From: JACCZR01 sp963844805
GTDB taxonomy: Bacteria > Actinomycetota > Thermoleophilia > Solirubrobacterales > Thermoleophilaceae
Assembly (NCBI GenBank): GCA_963844805.1
Contig: CAWJPU010000008.1
Span: 136,397-200,396 of the forward strand
DNA: 64,000 bases
Direction of reading: 5' to 3'
Numbering within the stretch: position 1 is the first letter of the stretch; every line of letters begins with the position of its first letter. Positions 17,298-25,597 of this stretch are shown one piece after another. Position numbers and translations under genes: made by a program. The notes under the pieces were generated by a model. It did not search any database. It was not told where the DNA came from and saw nothing but the letters and a program-made list of their open reading frames with translations.

Positions 17298-18445
17298 GCC
17301 GGGACTCGCAGCCGCTCCGGCTCGGTCACCTTGGGCGCGGGCACGCGCCCGGCCGCCCGCCGCAGCAACTCCAGGTTCGCGGCCGCCACGCGGTCCCAGC
17401 TGAAGGTGCGCGCGCGCTGCTCGGCAGCCTGGGCCATCCGCTCCCGCCGGGGGGAGTCCTCGATCAGCGCGCCCACCCGCGCGGCAAGCTCGTCGGTGTC
17501 GCTGGCCAGCAATCCGGTCTCGCCGTCCACGATCGACTCAGGGAGGCCGCCGATGGCCAGCGCCGCGCTGGGCGTGCCGCATAGCGCGGCCTCGATCACG
17601 GTCAGCGACCAGCCCTCGGAGGAGGAGGCGGTGAGGTTCACCCACGCCCGCCCGTAGATGCGTGCGCGCGTGGGCACGTCCACGTACCCGTGCATGGTCA
17701 CCCGGTCTGCGAGACCGCGCCGCCGGATCTCATTCTCAAGGTCCGGCCGGTGGTCTCCCTCCCCCGCGATGTCCAGCGCGACGCCCGGCAACCGCGCGAG
17801 CACGTCGAGCACGGTCTCGATCCGCTTGTAGGCCTTCAGGCGACCCACGAACACGAGACGCGGCTCAGGCGACTTCTCGCTGCGCTGGAACTCATCCTGC
17901 TCCACGCCGAGATACTCGACCGCGACGTTCTCCGGCGGGATGCCCACGTCCACGAGGTCGGCCTTTGCGCTGCGCGAGATGGTGGTGAAGGGCGTCCTGC
18001 GGTAGAGAGAACGCAGCGGGTAGGCCTCGAGCACCCGAAACAGCAGCGAGCCCAGCCGGGGCCCGAACTCGCCCCGGAAGATTCCGCGGTGCACGTGATG
18101 CACGAGCGCCAGGCGCGGCTTTCGCAGCCACAGCGGAGTGAGGAAGGTGATGCCGTTGATTACCTCGAGCACCACATCGGCCTCGCGCCCGGTCCCTCGC
18201 AGCACCTTCCACATCGCGCGCGGGAAGACCGTGCCCCTGCCACCGGCCCGGTGGACCACGAGGTTGGGACCGAAGCGCTCAACCGCCTCAGCTCCCGGGT
18301 AGCTTCCGGTCACGACCGTCACCCGGTTTCCCCAGTCCGCCCAGCGCAGGATGTGGGCTCCGAGGTTCGTGCCGTTGCCGCCGGTGTCGTGGTGGGTCCA
18401 GTCCCGGTCGGCCAAGACGAGGATGTGCAGCGGCGCGGCGTTCAA
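17294..18445 (-). CDS. Family 4 glycosyltransferase (GT-B)
   Basis: A 383-residue GT4 enzyme. The N-terminal domain has LHILVLADRDWTHHDTGGNG, the Gly-rich first-strand loop, and HHVHRGIF (about residues 117-124). The C-terminal domain has RLVFVGRLKAYKRIE (about 194-208) and the donor site SSSEGWSLTVIEAALCGTP (about 273-291), which is the EX7E motif. It transfers an NDP-sugar to a lipid-linked or polymer acceptor. The start is TTG 18445, the first in-frame start after the duplicated promoter region; a -10 element lies 9 nt upstream. Its first 22 codons are copied in the adjacent 92 bp repeat. Confidence 0.85.
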   Translation of the reverse strand: MNAAPLHILVLADRDWTHHDTGGNGTNLGAHILRWADWGNRVTVVTGSYPGAEAVERFGPNLVVHRAGGRGTVFPRAMWKVLRGTGREADVVLEVINGITFLTPLWLRKPRLALVHHVHRGIFRGEFGPRLGSLLFRVLEAYPLRSLYRRTPFTTISRSAKADLVDVGIPPENVAVEYLGVEQDEFQRSEKSPEPRLVFVGRLKAYKRIETVLDVLARLPGVALDIAGEGDHRPDLENEIRRRGLADRVTMHGYVDVPTRARIYGRAWVNLTASSSEGWSLTVIEAALCGTPSAALAIGGLPESIVDGETGLLASDTDELAARVGALIEDSPRRERMAQAAEQRARTFSWDRVAAANLELLRRAAGRVPAPKVTEPERLRVPA

Positions 18446-18454
18446 AGCAGCCGA

Positions 18455-18460
18455 ATCGTA
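18455..18460 (-). promoter_or_regulatory. -10 element (TACGAT) for the GT4 gene, in repeat unit 1
   Basis: TACGAT on the minus strand lies 9 nt before TTG 18445. The same hexamer is also kept in unit 2 at 18547-18552, where it would transcribe a dead duplicate of the 5' end. Confidence 0.45.
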
Positions 18461-18545
18461 GGGACCGTGTCGCCGGTGTCGTGGTGGGTCCAGTCCCGGT
18501 CGGCCAAGACGAGGATGTGCAGCGGCGCGGCGTTCAAAGCAGCCG

Positions 18546-18551
18546 TATCGT
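18546..18551 (+). promoter_or_regulatory. -10 element (TATCGT) for the DPM-like gene, in repeat unit 2
   Basis: TATCGT lies 7 nt before GTG 18559. The corresponding site in unit 1 is AATCGT. Confidence 0.5.
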
Positions 18552-18558
18552 ACGGACC

Positions 18559-19321
18559 GTGTCGGCGCCGATCTGGGTCACGATCCCCACCTACAACGAG
18601 GTCGACAGCCTGGAGCCGCTGCTGCGGGCCACGGCTGAAGAGCTCGAACGAGCGGTACCCGGACAGTGGCGGCTGCTGGTGGTCGACGACATGTCTCCCG
18701 ATGGCACCGGGGCGCTCTGCGACCGGCTTTCCGAAGAGATGTCCGAGCTCGAGGTGCTGCACCGCGAAGGCAAGCCGGGGCTGGGCCAGGCCTACCTCGC
18801 CGGGTTCCGCCGCGCCGTGGGCGCCGGCGCCGAGCTGGTGATCGTGATGGACGCCGACTTCTCTCACGACCCCCGTCACCTCCCGGCGCTGATCGACGCG
18901 AGCGTGGACCACCACCTGGTGCTCGGCTCGCGCTACGTGGAGGGAGGCCGGATCGTCGAGTGGCCGCGCCTGCGCCGACTGCTGAGCTACGGAGGGTCGG
19001 TGTACGCACGCAGGGTACTGGGCGTGCACGTGCGCGACCTGACCACGGGGTTTCGCTGCATCCGACGGGAGGTGCTCCAGACCATCGAGCCCTCGTCCCT
19101 GCGCTCCCAAGGCTACGTCTTCAACATCGAGCTGACCTATCGCGCCCTACTGGCGGGCTTCGCGGTCATCGAGCGGCCGATCTGCTTCCGCGACCGGATG
19201 GTCGGGCGTGAGCAAGATGTCGCTCGGCATCGCAGTCGAGGCCCTGTTCCTCCTCCCCAAGCTCCGCCGGGCCCGGCGCAGCTTCGACGCCCGCGCCGTC
19301 GAGGAGACCGCTTCCATCTGA
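18559..19321 (+). CDS. Polyprenol monophosphomannose synthase-like GT2, one frameshift
   Basis: The N-terminus reads WVTIPTYNEVDSLEPLLR, then LLVVDDMSPDGTG (about residues 37-49), HREGKPGLGQAYLAGF (about 72-87) and IVMDADFSHDPRHLP (about 96-110). It has a soluble DPM1-type catalytic domain making polyprenyl-phosphate-mannose. GFRCIRREVL and GYVFNIELTYRAL follow. One extra base near 19208 breaks the frame. Beyond it the conserved ending SKMSLGIAVEALFLLP is read in the next frame to TGA 19319-19321, giving 253 residues once corrected. In Actinobacteria such an enzyme supplies mannosyl or related sugars to GT-C enzymes. Its 3' end overlaps the convergent flippase ORF by 156 bp. Confidence 0.82.
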
Positions 19322-20614
19322 GTCCACCGGGACCGGGTGACCGGGATGCCCGGCGCGAATGCCCGAAGCGATCACCCCGAGCGCCAGGGCGACCTCCACG
19401 GCCAGCACACCGAGCGTCACGCCCACCAGATCGGGCCCGATGGCGCCGAGGACGGCGAGCTCCACCACTGCGGCAATCCCCAACATCGCCAAGAAGGCGA
19501 CCCGGCGCAGGGCGAGAAGGAACTGCACTGCGAGGTAAACCATCGCGAGCAGGCCCATCGCCAGCGTGAGCCAGGGCAGCGCCGCGGCGCCGTCAGCCAA
19601 GCCCTCGCCGAAGGCGATCTCGAGAACGGGCCGGCCCACCACAGCGAAGGCGGCGGTAAGGCCCAGGCCCAGGGTCCCCGCGACCGCTAGCGCGCGCAGG
19701 AACACCGGCCGGCCGTCCTCCCCGCGCGCGGTCCGGCGGGTGGCCTCCGGGAGCAGGAACAGGCCGATCCCGATCGCGATCCAGACCAGCGCCTTGGCGG
19801 CCACCGATACCGCCGCATAGTCGCTGGCCACGTCCTCGCTCGCGACGTTGCGGACCAGGATGACGTCGAGGTTCTGCAGCAGGGCGAACAGCCCGAGCGC
19901 CACCAAGGGCACGGCGGCGGCGCGCAAGACGTCGGCCAGCGGCCGGGCCGCCGCCGCCTCGGCCGCCCCGAGCCGGGCCAGGCGGCGGTTGAGCGGGACG
20001 AACAGGATCAGCGACAGCGCCACCACCGAGGCGCCCTGGCCCAGAAAGGCGCCGGTGGCGTCGAGGCCCAGCGCAACCAGGAAGAACGCGAAGACGAACC
20101 TCCCCGAGGCCTCAAGGACCAAGCTGCCGCCGGCCATGCCGTAGCTGCCGATGCCCTGGAACACGCCACGCTCGATGCACAGCAGGAGCCAGGCGCAGCC
20201 CATGGGAAGAGTCGCGGCCGCAGCCCACTCGAGATGCACTCCGATCAGGCCGGCCAGCGGATGGCGCAGCAGTGCCGCTACGAGGGCCACCACCAGCGTG
20301 GTCACCACCAGCGTGCGGGCCCAACGGCGAACGTTGGCGGCCAGGGATGGGTCGTGCCCGTCGACCTGGCGGCTGACGTCGCGGGCCACCGCCACCTGCA
20401 GTGCCTGACCCGGTAAGGCGAGGATCAGGAAGGCCGCGGTCAGCGCGATGAGCGAGCCATAACCGTCGGAGCCCAAGACGCGCGCGAACACGACGGTGAA
20501 CGCGAGCGAGATACCGTTGGCCGCCATCGCCAGCACGCCGAGGCCCACGGCGCGGCCGGTGTCCGACGACAACGCCGAGGCGCGGAGCCCGGGCAGTCTG
20601 GTCAGGGGATCCAT
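19166..20614 (-). CDS. Wzx-like polysaccharide flippase (MOP superfamily), first copy
   Basis: Up to 482 residues, with about 12-14 TM helices from residue 25 to about 420. The N-terminal region has FARVLGSDGYGSLIALTA, the usual helix-1/2 pattern of polysaccharide transporters that flip lipid-linked oligosaccharides. The last 50 residues lie antisense to the DPM-like gene and look non-native (acidic and Gly/Pro-rich), so the real C-terminus is probably near 19330. Start ATG 20614 follows the stop of the upstream GT-C gene by 10 bp and has its own -10 element. A second flippase lies at 22130-23566; their sequences differ clearly, suggesting two substrates. Confidence 0.8.
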   Translation of the reverse strand: MDPLTRLPGLRASALSSDTGRAVGLGVLAMAANGISLAFTVVFARVLGSDGYGSLIALTAAFLILALPGQALQVAVARDVSRQVDGHDPSLAANVRRWARTLVVTTLVVALVAALLRHPLAGLIGVHLEWAAAATLPMGCAWLLLCIERGVFQGIGSYGMAGGSLVLEASGRFVFAFFLVALGLDATGAFLGQGASVVALSLILFVPLNRRLARLGAAEAAAARPLADVLRAAAVPLVALGLFALLQNLDVILVRNVASEDVASDYAAVSVAAKALVWIAIGIGLFLLPEATRRTARGEDGRPVFLRALAVAGTLGLGLTAAFAVVGRPVLEIAFGEGLADGAAALPWLTLAMGLLAMVYLAVQFLLALRRVAFLAMLGIAAVVELAVLGAIGPDLVGVTLGVLAVEVALALGVIASGIRAGHPGHPVPVDSDGSGLLDGAGVEAAPGPAELGEEEQGLDCDAERHLAHARPSGRGSRSAAR

Positions 20615-20621
20615 CGCTGCG

Positions 20622-20627
20622 AATCTA
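20622..20627 (-). promoter_or_regulatory. -10 element (TAGATT) overlapping the upstream stop codon
   Basis: TAGATT on the minus strand is 7 nt before ATG 20614. Its TAG is the stop codon of the upstream GT-C gene. Confidence 0.5.
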
Positions 20628-22109
20628 GAACTGAGCCCGGCGCAGGCGAAGGACCTCGAAGTCGCCGATGCGCCTGTACGACCGGTAGGCCCGCGCGAGA
20701 TAGCGGTCGAGGATCCGGACTCCGCTCGATCGGCCCGCGCCGTTGGGCTCGGCCTGGTCGGCCACCGGGCTCAGCCAGCGGACGACGAGCTCCGGACGCG
20801 TCCGGAGCAGATCGGCCACCATCTCGCTCTGGGCCCCCGCGGTGGTCACGACGCCCGGCTGCATCACGTCGTAGCGGGTGGGATTCGGGCGGTCGACCAC
20901 CACGTAGACCAGCGGGTCACCCACGCGCACGAGGTCGTGACGCGGGTTGGCCACGAACACCGGCTCGCCCTCGGGCACGCGCGCATCGACCAGCCTGCGT
21001 AGCTCGTTCAACGCGTGCGCCTCGGCGCGCGGAGCGCGCACCCCGTGCTGGCCCTCGACCGCCACCAGCGGCGGCCCGCTGACCAGCTCGAGCCGCTTCT
21101 GGTCGAGCCCCTGGAGGGCCACCAGCGCCAGCGGCAGGGCCAGAGCGACCGCCCAGCCGCGGCGGCCCGCTCGCAACAGCCCGCCGACCGAGGCTCCCAG
21201 CAGGGCTGCCAGCCCGACCTCGAGCGGCAGCCGGTGAAAGCCGTCGACCCGCGCGAGCAGGTACAGCGCGCCGGCGAGCGCGAGCGGCAGCGGCGCCAGC
21301 TCGGCCGGCGAAGGGCGGCGCCGAACCGCCGCGACGGCCCAGAGCGCCAGGCCGCCCAACAGCACGTACGGGAAGAAGTGGTCGAGCAGGCCGTTGGGGT
21401 CGAGACCGCGCTCGAAGCCGCCGGGCAACGGCAGGCGCTGCAGCCCCTGCTCGTCGAGGGCGAAGCCGAGTGTCTGGTCCCAGAACCGGCCCGGGCCGCC
21501 CAGCACGACAAAGGGGCCGACCACCACCAGCGCGGTGGCCGCCACCGCCATGCCTACTCGCCCCACGGCGCCTCTGCCTTCCGGCCACGCGGCGATGAGC
21601 GCGCCGGCCGCCGCCGCCAGTCCCAGGTCGATGCGGAAGGCGAGCGCCAGCCCGGCCAGCACGCCGGCCCAGAGCGGCGCGGCGCGCGCGAGCAGCACGG
21701 CTCCGAGGGCCAGCGCCAGGGCGGCCGGGAACGGGGAGGGCAGCGCGAGAATGGACATCGACGCAGCGGCCGCCAGCCAGGCGAGCAGCGCGGGGGCCTC
21801 GCCATCGGTCTGGCGCCTGGCGACCAGGTAGACGAGCAGGGCGACCCCCGCGTCGAGCAGGACCCGCATTATCCGCCAGGCCAGGAGGTTGGGGCCTAAG
21901 GCGAGGTCCAGTCCTCCCAGCACCAGCGGCTGGGCCGGCCCGTAGTTGAGGTAGAAGTCGTGGTACGGGAGCTCCCCTGATGCCACCCTGGCTCCCGCCT
22001 GGAGCATCAACCCCTCGTCGTGTGGATTCACACCGTCCAGGACCGTGATCGCCGAGAGCAGGGCAGCCGCTGCGAAGAGCAGCGCCAAGTGAATCCAGGG
22101 CGCCCGCAC
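20625..22109 (-). CDS. GT-C/ArnT-like multi-pass membrane glycosyltransferase (predicted)
   Basis: A 494-residue membrane protein with about 11 helices. Helix 1 is followed by VLDGVNPHDEGLMLQAGARV (about residues 23-42), an extracytoplasmic loop with the conserved acidic pair of GT-C enzymes, then GELPYHDFYLNYGPAQ (about 45-60), the pattern of membrane mannosyl- and arabinosyltransferase relatives. A soluble C-terminal domain of about 150 residues contains EGEPVFVANPRHDLVRVGDP and RYDVMQPGV. The start is GTG 22109, 8 nt behind a -10 element. It is head-to-head with the second flippase (20 bp) and followed by the first, so flipping and transfer are genetically linked. The donor sugar is unknown. 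Confidence 0.68.
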   Translation of the reverse strand: MRAPWIHLALLFAAAALLSAITVLDGVNPHDEGLMLQAGARVASGELPYHDFYLNYGPAQPLVLGGLDLALGPNLLAWRIMRVLLDAGVALLVYLVARRQTDGEAPALLAWLAAAASMSILALPSPFPAALALALGAVLLARAAPLWAGVLAGLALAFRIDLGLAAAAGALIAAWPEGRGAVGRVGMAVAATALVVVGPFVVLGGPGRFWDQTLGFALDEQGLQRLPLPGGFERGLDPNGLLDHFFPYVLLGGLALWAVAAVRRRPSPAELAPLPLALAGALYLLARVDGFHRLPLEVGLAALLGASVGGLLRAGRRGWAVALALPLALVALQGLDQKRLELVSGPPLVAVEGQHGVRAPRAEAHALNELRRLVDARVPEGEPVFVANPRHDLVRVGDPLVYVVVDRPNPTRYDVMQPGVVTTAGAQSEMVADLLRTRPELVVRWLSPVADQAEPNGAGRSSGVRILDRYLARAYRSYRRIGDFEVLRLRRAQF

Positions 22110-22117
22110 GAACTGGC

Positions 22118-22123
22118 AGCCTA
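22118..22123 (-). promoter_or_regulatory. -10 element (TAGGCT), leaderless-type
   Basis: TAGGCT on the minus strand lies 8 nt before GTG 22109, inside the 20 bp between divergent genes. Confidence 0.5.
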
Positions 22124-22129
22124 GGGAGC

Positions 22130-23566
22130 GTGAGCACCTCCGAGGCCCCTCGCCGCACCTCCAACCGGCGCCTCGTCGCGGGCAACACGGCGGTGCAGGT
22201 TGCCGGCAAGGCCGCGATGATGGTGATGGGGGCGGTCTCCATCGCGGTCATCACCCGCTACCTGGGCACCGCCGGCTACGGCCGCTACGCGCTCGCCATC
22301 ACCTACATGCAGCTGTTCGGCGTGCTGGCCGACGTCGGCCTGTTCGCGACGGTGGTGCGGGAGATCAGCAAGCGGCCCGACCGCACCGAGACGCTCGTGG
22401 GCAACGCGCTCATGCTGCGTGGCCTCTTGTCGCTTGCCGCATTCGGGCTGGGGGCGGGGATCAGCTTCCTCCTCCCTTACGAGCCCGACGTCCGCCTGGC
22501 GATAGTCGCCGCCGCGGCACCGCTCACGCTCGGGCTGCTCAACACGTCGATCGTGGCGGTCTTCCAAGCGCGGCTGGTAATGAGCCGAGCGGTGGCGTCC
22601 GACGTCCTCGGGCGCGCTGTGGCACTTGGTGCGGTGGTGGCGGTGGCCGCGCTGGACCTCGGCTTCTACGCGGTCATCGGGGCGGCGGCCGTGGGCATGT
22701 TCGCAAGCCTCGTGGTCACCTACGCGCTCAGCCGGAGCATCGTGTCGATCCGCCCGCTCGCCGATGTCGCGGTGTGGCGGGCGCTCCTCACCGCCGGCGT
22801 GCCATTGGGCATCGCCCTCGCCATCAACCAGCTCTACTTCCGCGCGGACACCCTGATCATCTCGCTGTTCCTGCCGGTGTCGGAGGTGGGCCTGTACTCG
22901 CTGGCCTACCGCATCCTGGAGCTGACGGTGGCTCTGGGAACGGTCTTCCTGGCCACCACGTTCCCGCTCATATCGCGCTACGTGCAGGACTCCGACCCGC
23001 GCCTGAACGGGGCCATCCAGAGCTCATGGAACCTCTTTGTTGTGATCGGGGTGCCGCTTGCCGCCGGAGGGGCAATCCTCGCTCCGGGGGTCGTCGAGCT
23101 GACGGCCGGCGAGCACTTCGCGGACGCCGCGCAGCCGCTGGCGATACTTTTCACCGCGGGCGCGCTGGGCTGGGTGAACGGCATCTTCGGCTACGCCCTG
23201 ATCGCCAAGGAGCGCCAGATGAGCGCGTTGTGGCTCAACGTCACGGGTCTGGTGATCAACGTGGCGCTGAACCTGGCGCTGGTACCCGTTTTCGGCATAG
23301 TGGCTGCAGCCACCGTGACCGTAGGCTGCGAGTTGCTCATCCTCGCGGGGTCGGTCTACCTCATGCGCCGCAACTTCAGCTTCTTCCCCTCCCCCGGTCC
23401 GCTTCCGGCGGCGCTGGGCGGCACGGCGGCCATGGCCGCCGTGCTCTTACCGCTGCGCGGCGGATCGACGCTGGTCCTGGCGACGCTCGGAGCTGCGGTC
23501 TACCTCGGCATCCTGTTCGCCGTGAGCCCCACGAGCCGGCAGCTCGCCGCCGGCCTTCGGACGTGA
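22130..23566 (+). CDS. Wzx-like polysaccharide flippase (MOP superfamily), second copy
   Basis: A 478-residue protein with 14 predicted TM helices. The first helices contain ITRYLGTAGYGRYALAIT (about residues 41-58) and VGLFATVVREISK. The middle has LYFRADTLIISLFLP (about 239-253), characteristic of the polysaccharide biosynthesis (RfbX-type) family. It exports lipid-linked sugar units across the membrane. Start GTG 22130; the TGA overlaps the next gene's GTG as GTGA, so it heads a four-gene coupled operon: flippase, methyltransferase, glycosyltransferase, acyltransferase. Confidence 0.85.
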   Translation: MSTSEAPRRTSNRRLVAGNTAVQVAGKAAMMVMGAVSIAVITRYLGTAGYGRYALAITYMQLFGVLADVGLFATVVREISKRPDRTETLVGNALMLRGLLSLAAFGLGAGISFLLPYEPDVRLAIVAAAAPLTLGLLNTSIVAVFQARLVMSRAVASDVLGRAVALGAVVAVAALDLGFYAVIGAAAVGMFASLVVTYALSRSIVSIRPLADVAVWRALLTAGVPLGIALAINQLYFRADTLIISLFLPVSEVGLYSLAYRILELTVALGTVFLATTFPLISRYVQDSDPRLNGAIQSSWNLFVVIGVPLAAGGAILAPGVVELTAGEHFADAAQPLAILFTAGALGWVNGIFGYALIAKERQMSALWLNVTGLVINVALNLALVPVFGIVAAATVTVGCELLILAGSVYLMRRNFSFFPSPGPLPAALGGTAAMAAVLLPLRGGSTLVLATLGAAVYLGILFAVSPTSRQLAAGLRT

Positions 23567-24233
23567 CTTCTCGCGGACCGCGCGACAGCCGGACCTTCTA
23601 CCTCGGTGAGGAGCCCGACGAACAGGTCGACGCAGCGCTTGTGGAGTTCGCCGCGACCCGGGCCGGGCCAAGGGTCCTGGACTTGGGCTGTGGCCTGGGG
23701 GATACACGAAGGCGCTGGCCGAGCGCGGCTTCGAGGCCATCGGGCTCGACGTGGAACCGGATTACGTTCGGCGTGCGCGCGAGCACGGCGTGAGCGCAGA
23801 GACGTACGACGGCGGACGGATCCCGCTCGAGGATGACAACGTGGACACGGTGCTCGCCCTCGAGGTGATCGAGCACGTCTCCGATCCGCGCTCCTTCCTG
23901 CGCGAAGCCGAGCGCGTGGCGCGGCGCAATGTGCTGCTGTCCACACCAAACGCAACGCAGGACTTCGGCAGAGTGCCCGTCGAGTTCACCCACATGCTCG
24001 ACACCGACCACAAGCGCGCCTATACCGTCGCCTCGCTCAGGGCGGAGCTGCTTTCGGTGTTCGGCTCCTGCCGCGTTGAGCAGTCAGCACCGGTGGACCG
24101 CGGCCTCGCCGGGCTGGTGCTTCCGCCGGCACTTCGCCCTCTGTACCGAAGCCTGGACCGGGCAGGGCTGATCCGGCCTCATCTGTTCTTCCGGCTGCTG
24201 GCCGAGGCACCCGCGAGAGGCAGGACCCCGTGA
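23563..24233 (+). CDS. Class I SAM-dependent methyltransferase, one frameshift
   Basis: Read to 23700 in one frame (FYLGEEPDEQVDAAL, VLDLGCGLG as motif I) and onward in another (KALAERGFEAIGLDVEP, VLALEVIEHVSDPRSF as motif IV). The break falls in a G run at 23697-23700: one missing G restores the smooth sequence and gives 223 residues. This is most likely a homopolymer sequencing error. NVLLSTPN and FTHMLDTDHKR (motif V and post-V) are present, so the enzyme is probably functional. The start GTG overlaps the flippase stop (GTGA), and the stop overlaps the GT start (GTGA). It probably methylates a sugar or polyprenol-linked intermediate. Confidence 0.8.
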
Positions 24234-25597
24234 CCCGGGTCCTGGTCGTGTCCTCCGAGCCGGTGGGCGGCCGGATGGCCGGTCCCGCCATCCGCGCTTG
24301 GGAGCTGGCCCGCGCGCTGTCGGCCTCGTGCGAGGTCACGTTGGCCGCACCCGGCCCGAGCTCGGCCGGTGAAGCCCCTGTCGCCATGCTCGAGGCGGGC
24401 CTCGAGGACTTCGAGCTACTCCGCCAGGCGCTCACCGAGCACGACGTCGTGGTGGCCCAACGCTTGCCCTCCCAGCTCTTGCGTCACATCCGGCGCCTGC
24501 CGGTACGCTACGTGGCCGACCTCTACAACCCGATCGTCGTGGAGGTGTTGGAGGCCGTCGCCCACGCGGAGAGCGCCAGGGGACCAGCGGCGGTGCATCA
24601 GACCGACCTGACCGCGCTCGCCCAGCTCGCCGCGGCCGACTTCGTGATCTGCGCAAGCGAGAAGCAGCGTGACATGTGGCTGGGCGGGATGGCCCTCACC
24701 GGCCTGCTCGATCCACGCGACTATGCGGGCGATCGGACGTATCGCTCGTTCGTCGATGTGGTGCCCTTCGGGGTGCCCGATCGCCCCCCGCGAGCCACCT
24801 CCGGGCGCTTGAGGGAAATCTGGCCCGCCATCGGGCCCGACGATCCGGTGTTGCTCTGGGGCGGCGGCATCTGGCGCTGGCTGGATGCGCTCACGCCGAT
24901 CCGCGCCATGAAGCGCATGGTGGACGCAGGCCGGCCGGTGCACCTGGTGTTCATGGGCGTCGAGCGCCCTCAGCACAGCCCGGGCGAGGTGCCTTCGGCC
25001 GCCGGGCAGGCGATCGAGCTCGCTCGCCGGCTTGGCCTGGAGGGACGCAACGTCCACTTCGGGCGCGGGTGGGTGCCCTACTCCGAGCGGGAGGCGCTGT
25101 TGCTGGACGCCGACCTGGGCATCTCGGCGCACCCCGACCACCTCGAGACGCGCTTCTCCTTTCGCACCCGGATACTCGACTACCTTTGGGCCGGCCTGCC
25201 GGTCGTGACCACCGAGGGAGACTCGGTGGCAGAGCTGGTGGAGGTCGAGGAGTTGGGAGCTACCGTGACAGCCGGGGGGGACGCGGCGTTCGCCGAGGCC
25301 TGCGCGGAGCTGCTCGACGATCCGGCCCGTCGGGACGCTATCCGCGACCGGGCCGTTCGGGTCTGCGAAAGGCTGCGGTGGTCACGCGCAGTCGAGCCGC
25401 TGGTGCGCTTCTGCGCGGAGGCGGGCGAGCGCCCGGCGCCCCGCGGGCGGCGCGTAGCGTTGGCCCTGTCGAGCTTCGGTCAGTACCCGCTCATAGCGGC
25501 GGACCGCACCCGCCGCGAGGGACTGGCCGAAACCGCCCGCAGCGCTCGGAGACTGGTGGCCCGAGCGCTGCGGCACCGCGATTACGTGGGTAGATGA
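24230..25597 (+). CDS. GT-B fold glycosyltransferase (family 4-like)
   Basis: A 455-residue GT-B enzyme. The N-terminal domain begins VLVVSSEPVGGRMAGPAIRAWELA, with a Gly-rich acceptor loop. The C-terminal domain shows VLLWGGGIWRWLDALTPIRA (about residues 203-222), HFGRGWVPYSEREALL (about 276-291), and the donor-site region SAHPDHLETRFSFRTRILDYLWAGLPVV (about 302-329), where E309 and D320 take the place of the usual EX7E acidic residues. This subgroup occurs in actinobacterial polysaccharide clusters. It is translationally coupled on both sides. The sugar is unknown. Confidence 0.8.
   Translation: MTRVLVVSSEPVGGRMAGPAIRAWELARALSASCEVTLAAPGPSSAGEAPVAMLEAGLEDFELLRQALTEHDVVVAQRLPSQLLRHIRRLPVRYVADLYNPIVVEVLEAVAHAESARGPAAVHQTDLTALAQLAAADFVICASEKQRDMWLGGMALTGLLDPRDYAGDRTYRSFVDVVPFGVPDRPPRATSGRLREIWPAIGPDDPVLLWGGGIWRWLDALTPIRAMKRMVDAGRPVHLVFMGVERPQHSPGEVPSAAGQAIELARRLGLEGRNVHFGRGWVPYSEREALLLDADLGISAHPDHLETRFSFRTRILDYLWAGLPVVTTEGDSVAELVEVEELGATVTAGGDAAFAEACAELLDDPARRDAIRDRAVRVCERLRWSRAVEPLVRFCAEAGERPAPRGRRVALALSSFGQYPLIAADRTRREGLAETARSARRLVARALRHRDYVGR

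Larger units (their letters stand above)
18379..18562. repeat. Two tandem 92-bp direct repeats across a divergent promoter
   Basis: Unit 1 is 18379-18470 and unit 2 is 18471-18562. They differ at only two positions (a/t and g/c, in the AATCGTAGGG versus TATCGTACGG segment). Each unit contains the 5' end of the GT4 gene (minus strand, about 22 codons) and the promoter segment. The first difference restores or destroys the plus-strand -10 element (TATCGT in unit 2, AATCGT in unit 1). Confidence 0.95.

Noticed and set aside
22122..22127. TAGGGA as -10 element for the second flippase (GTG 22130)
   Set aside because: It lacks the final T and lies only 2 nt from the start codon, so the shared-TA design seen at 8228 and 31854 is not supported here.
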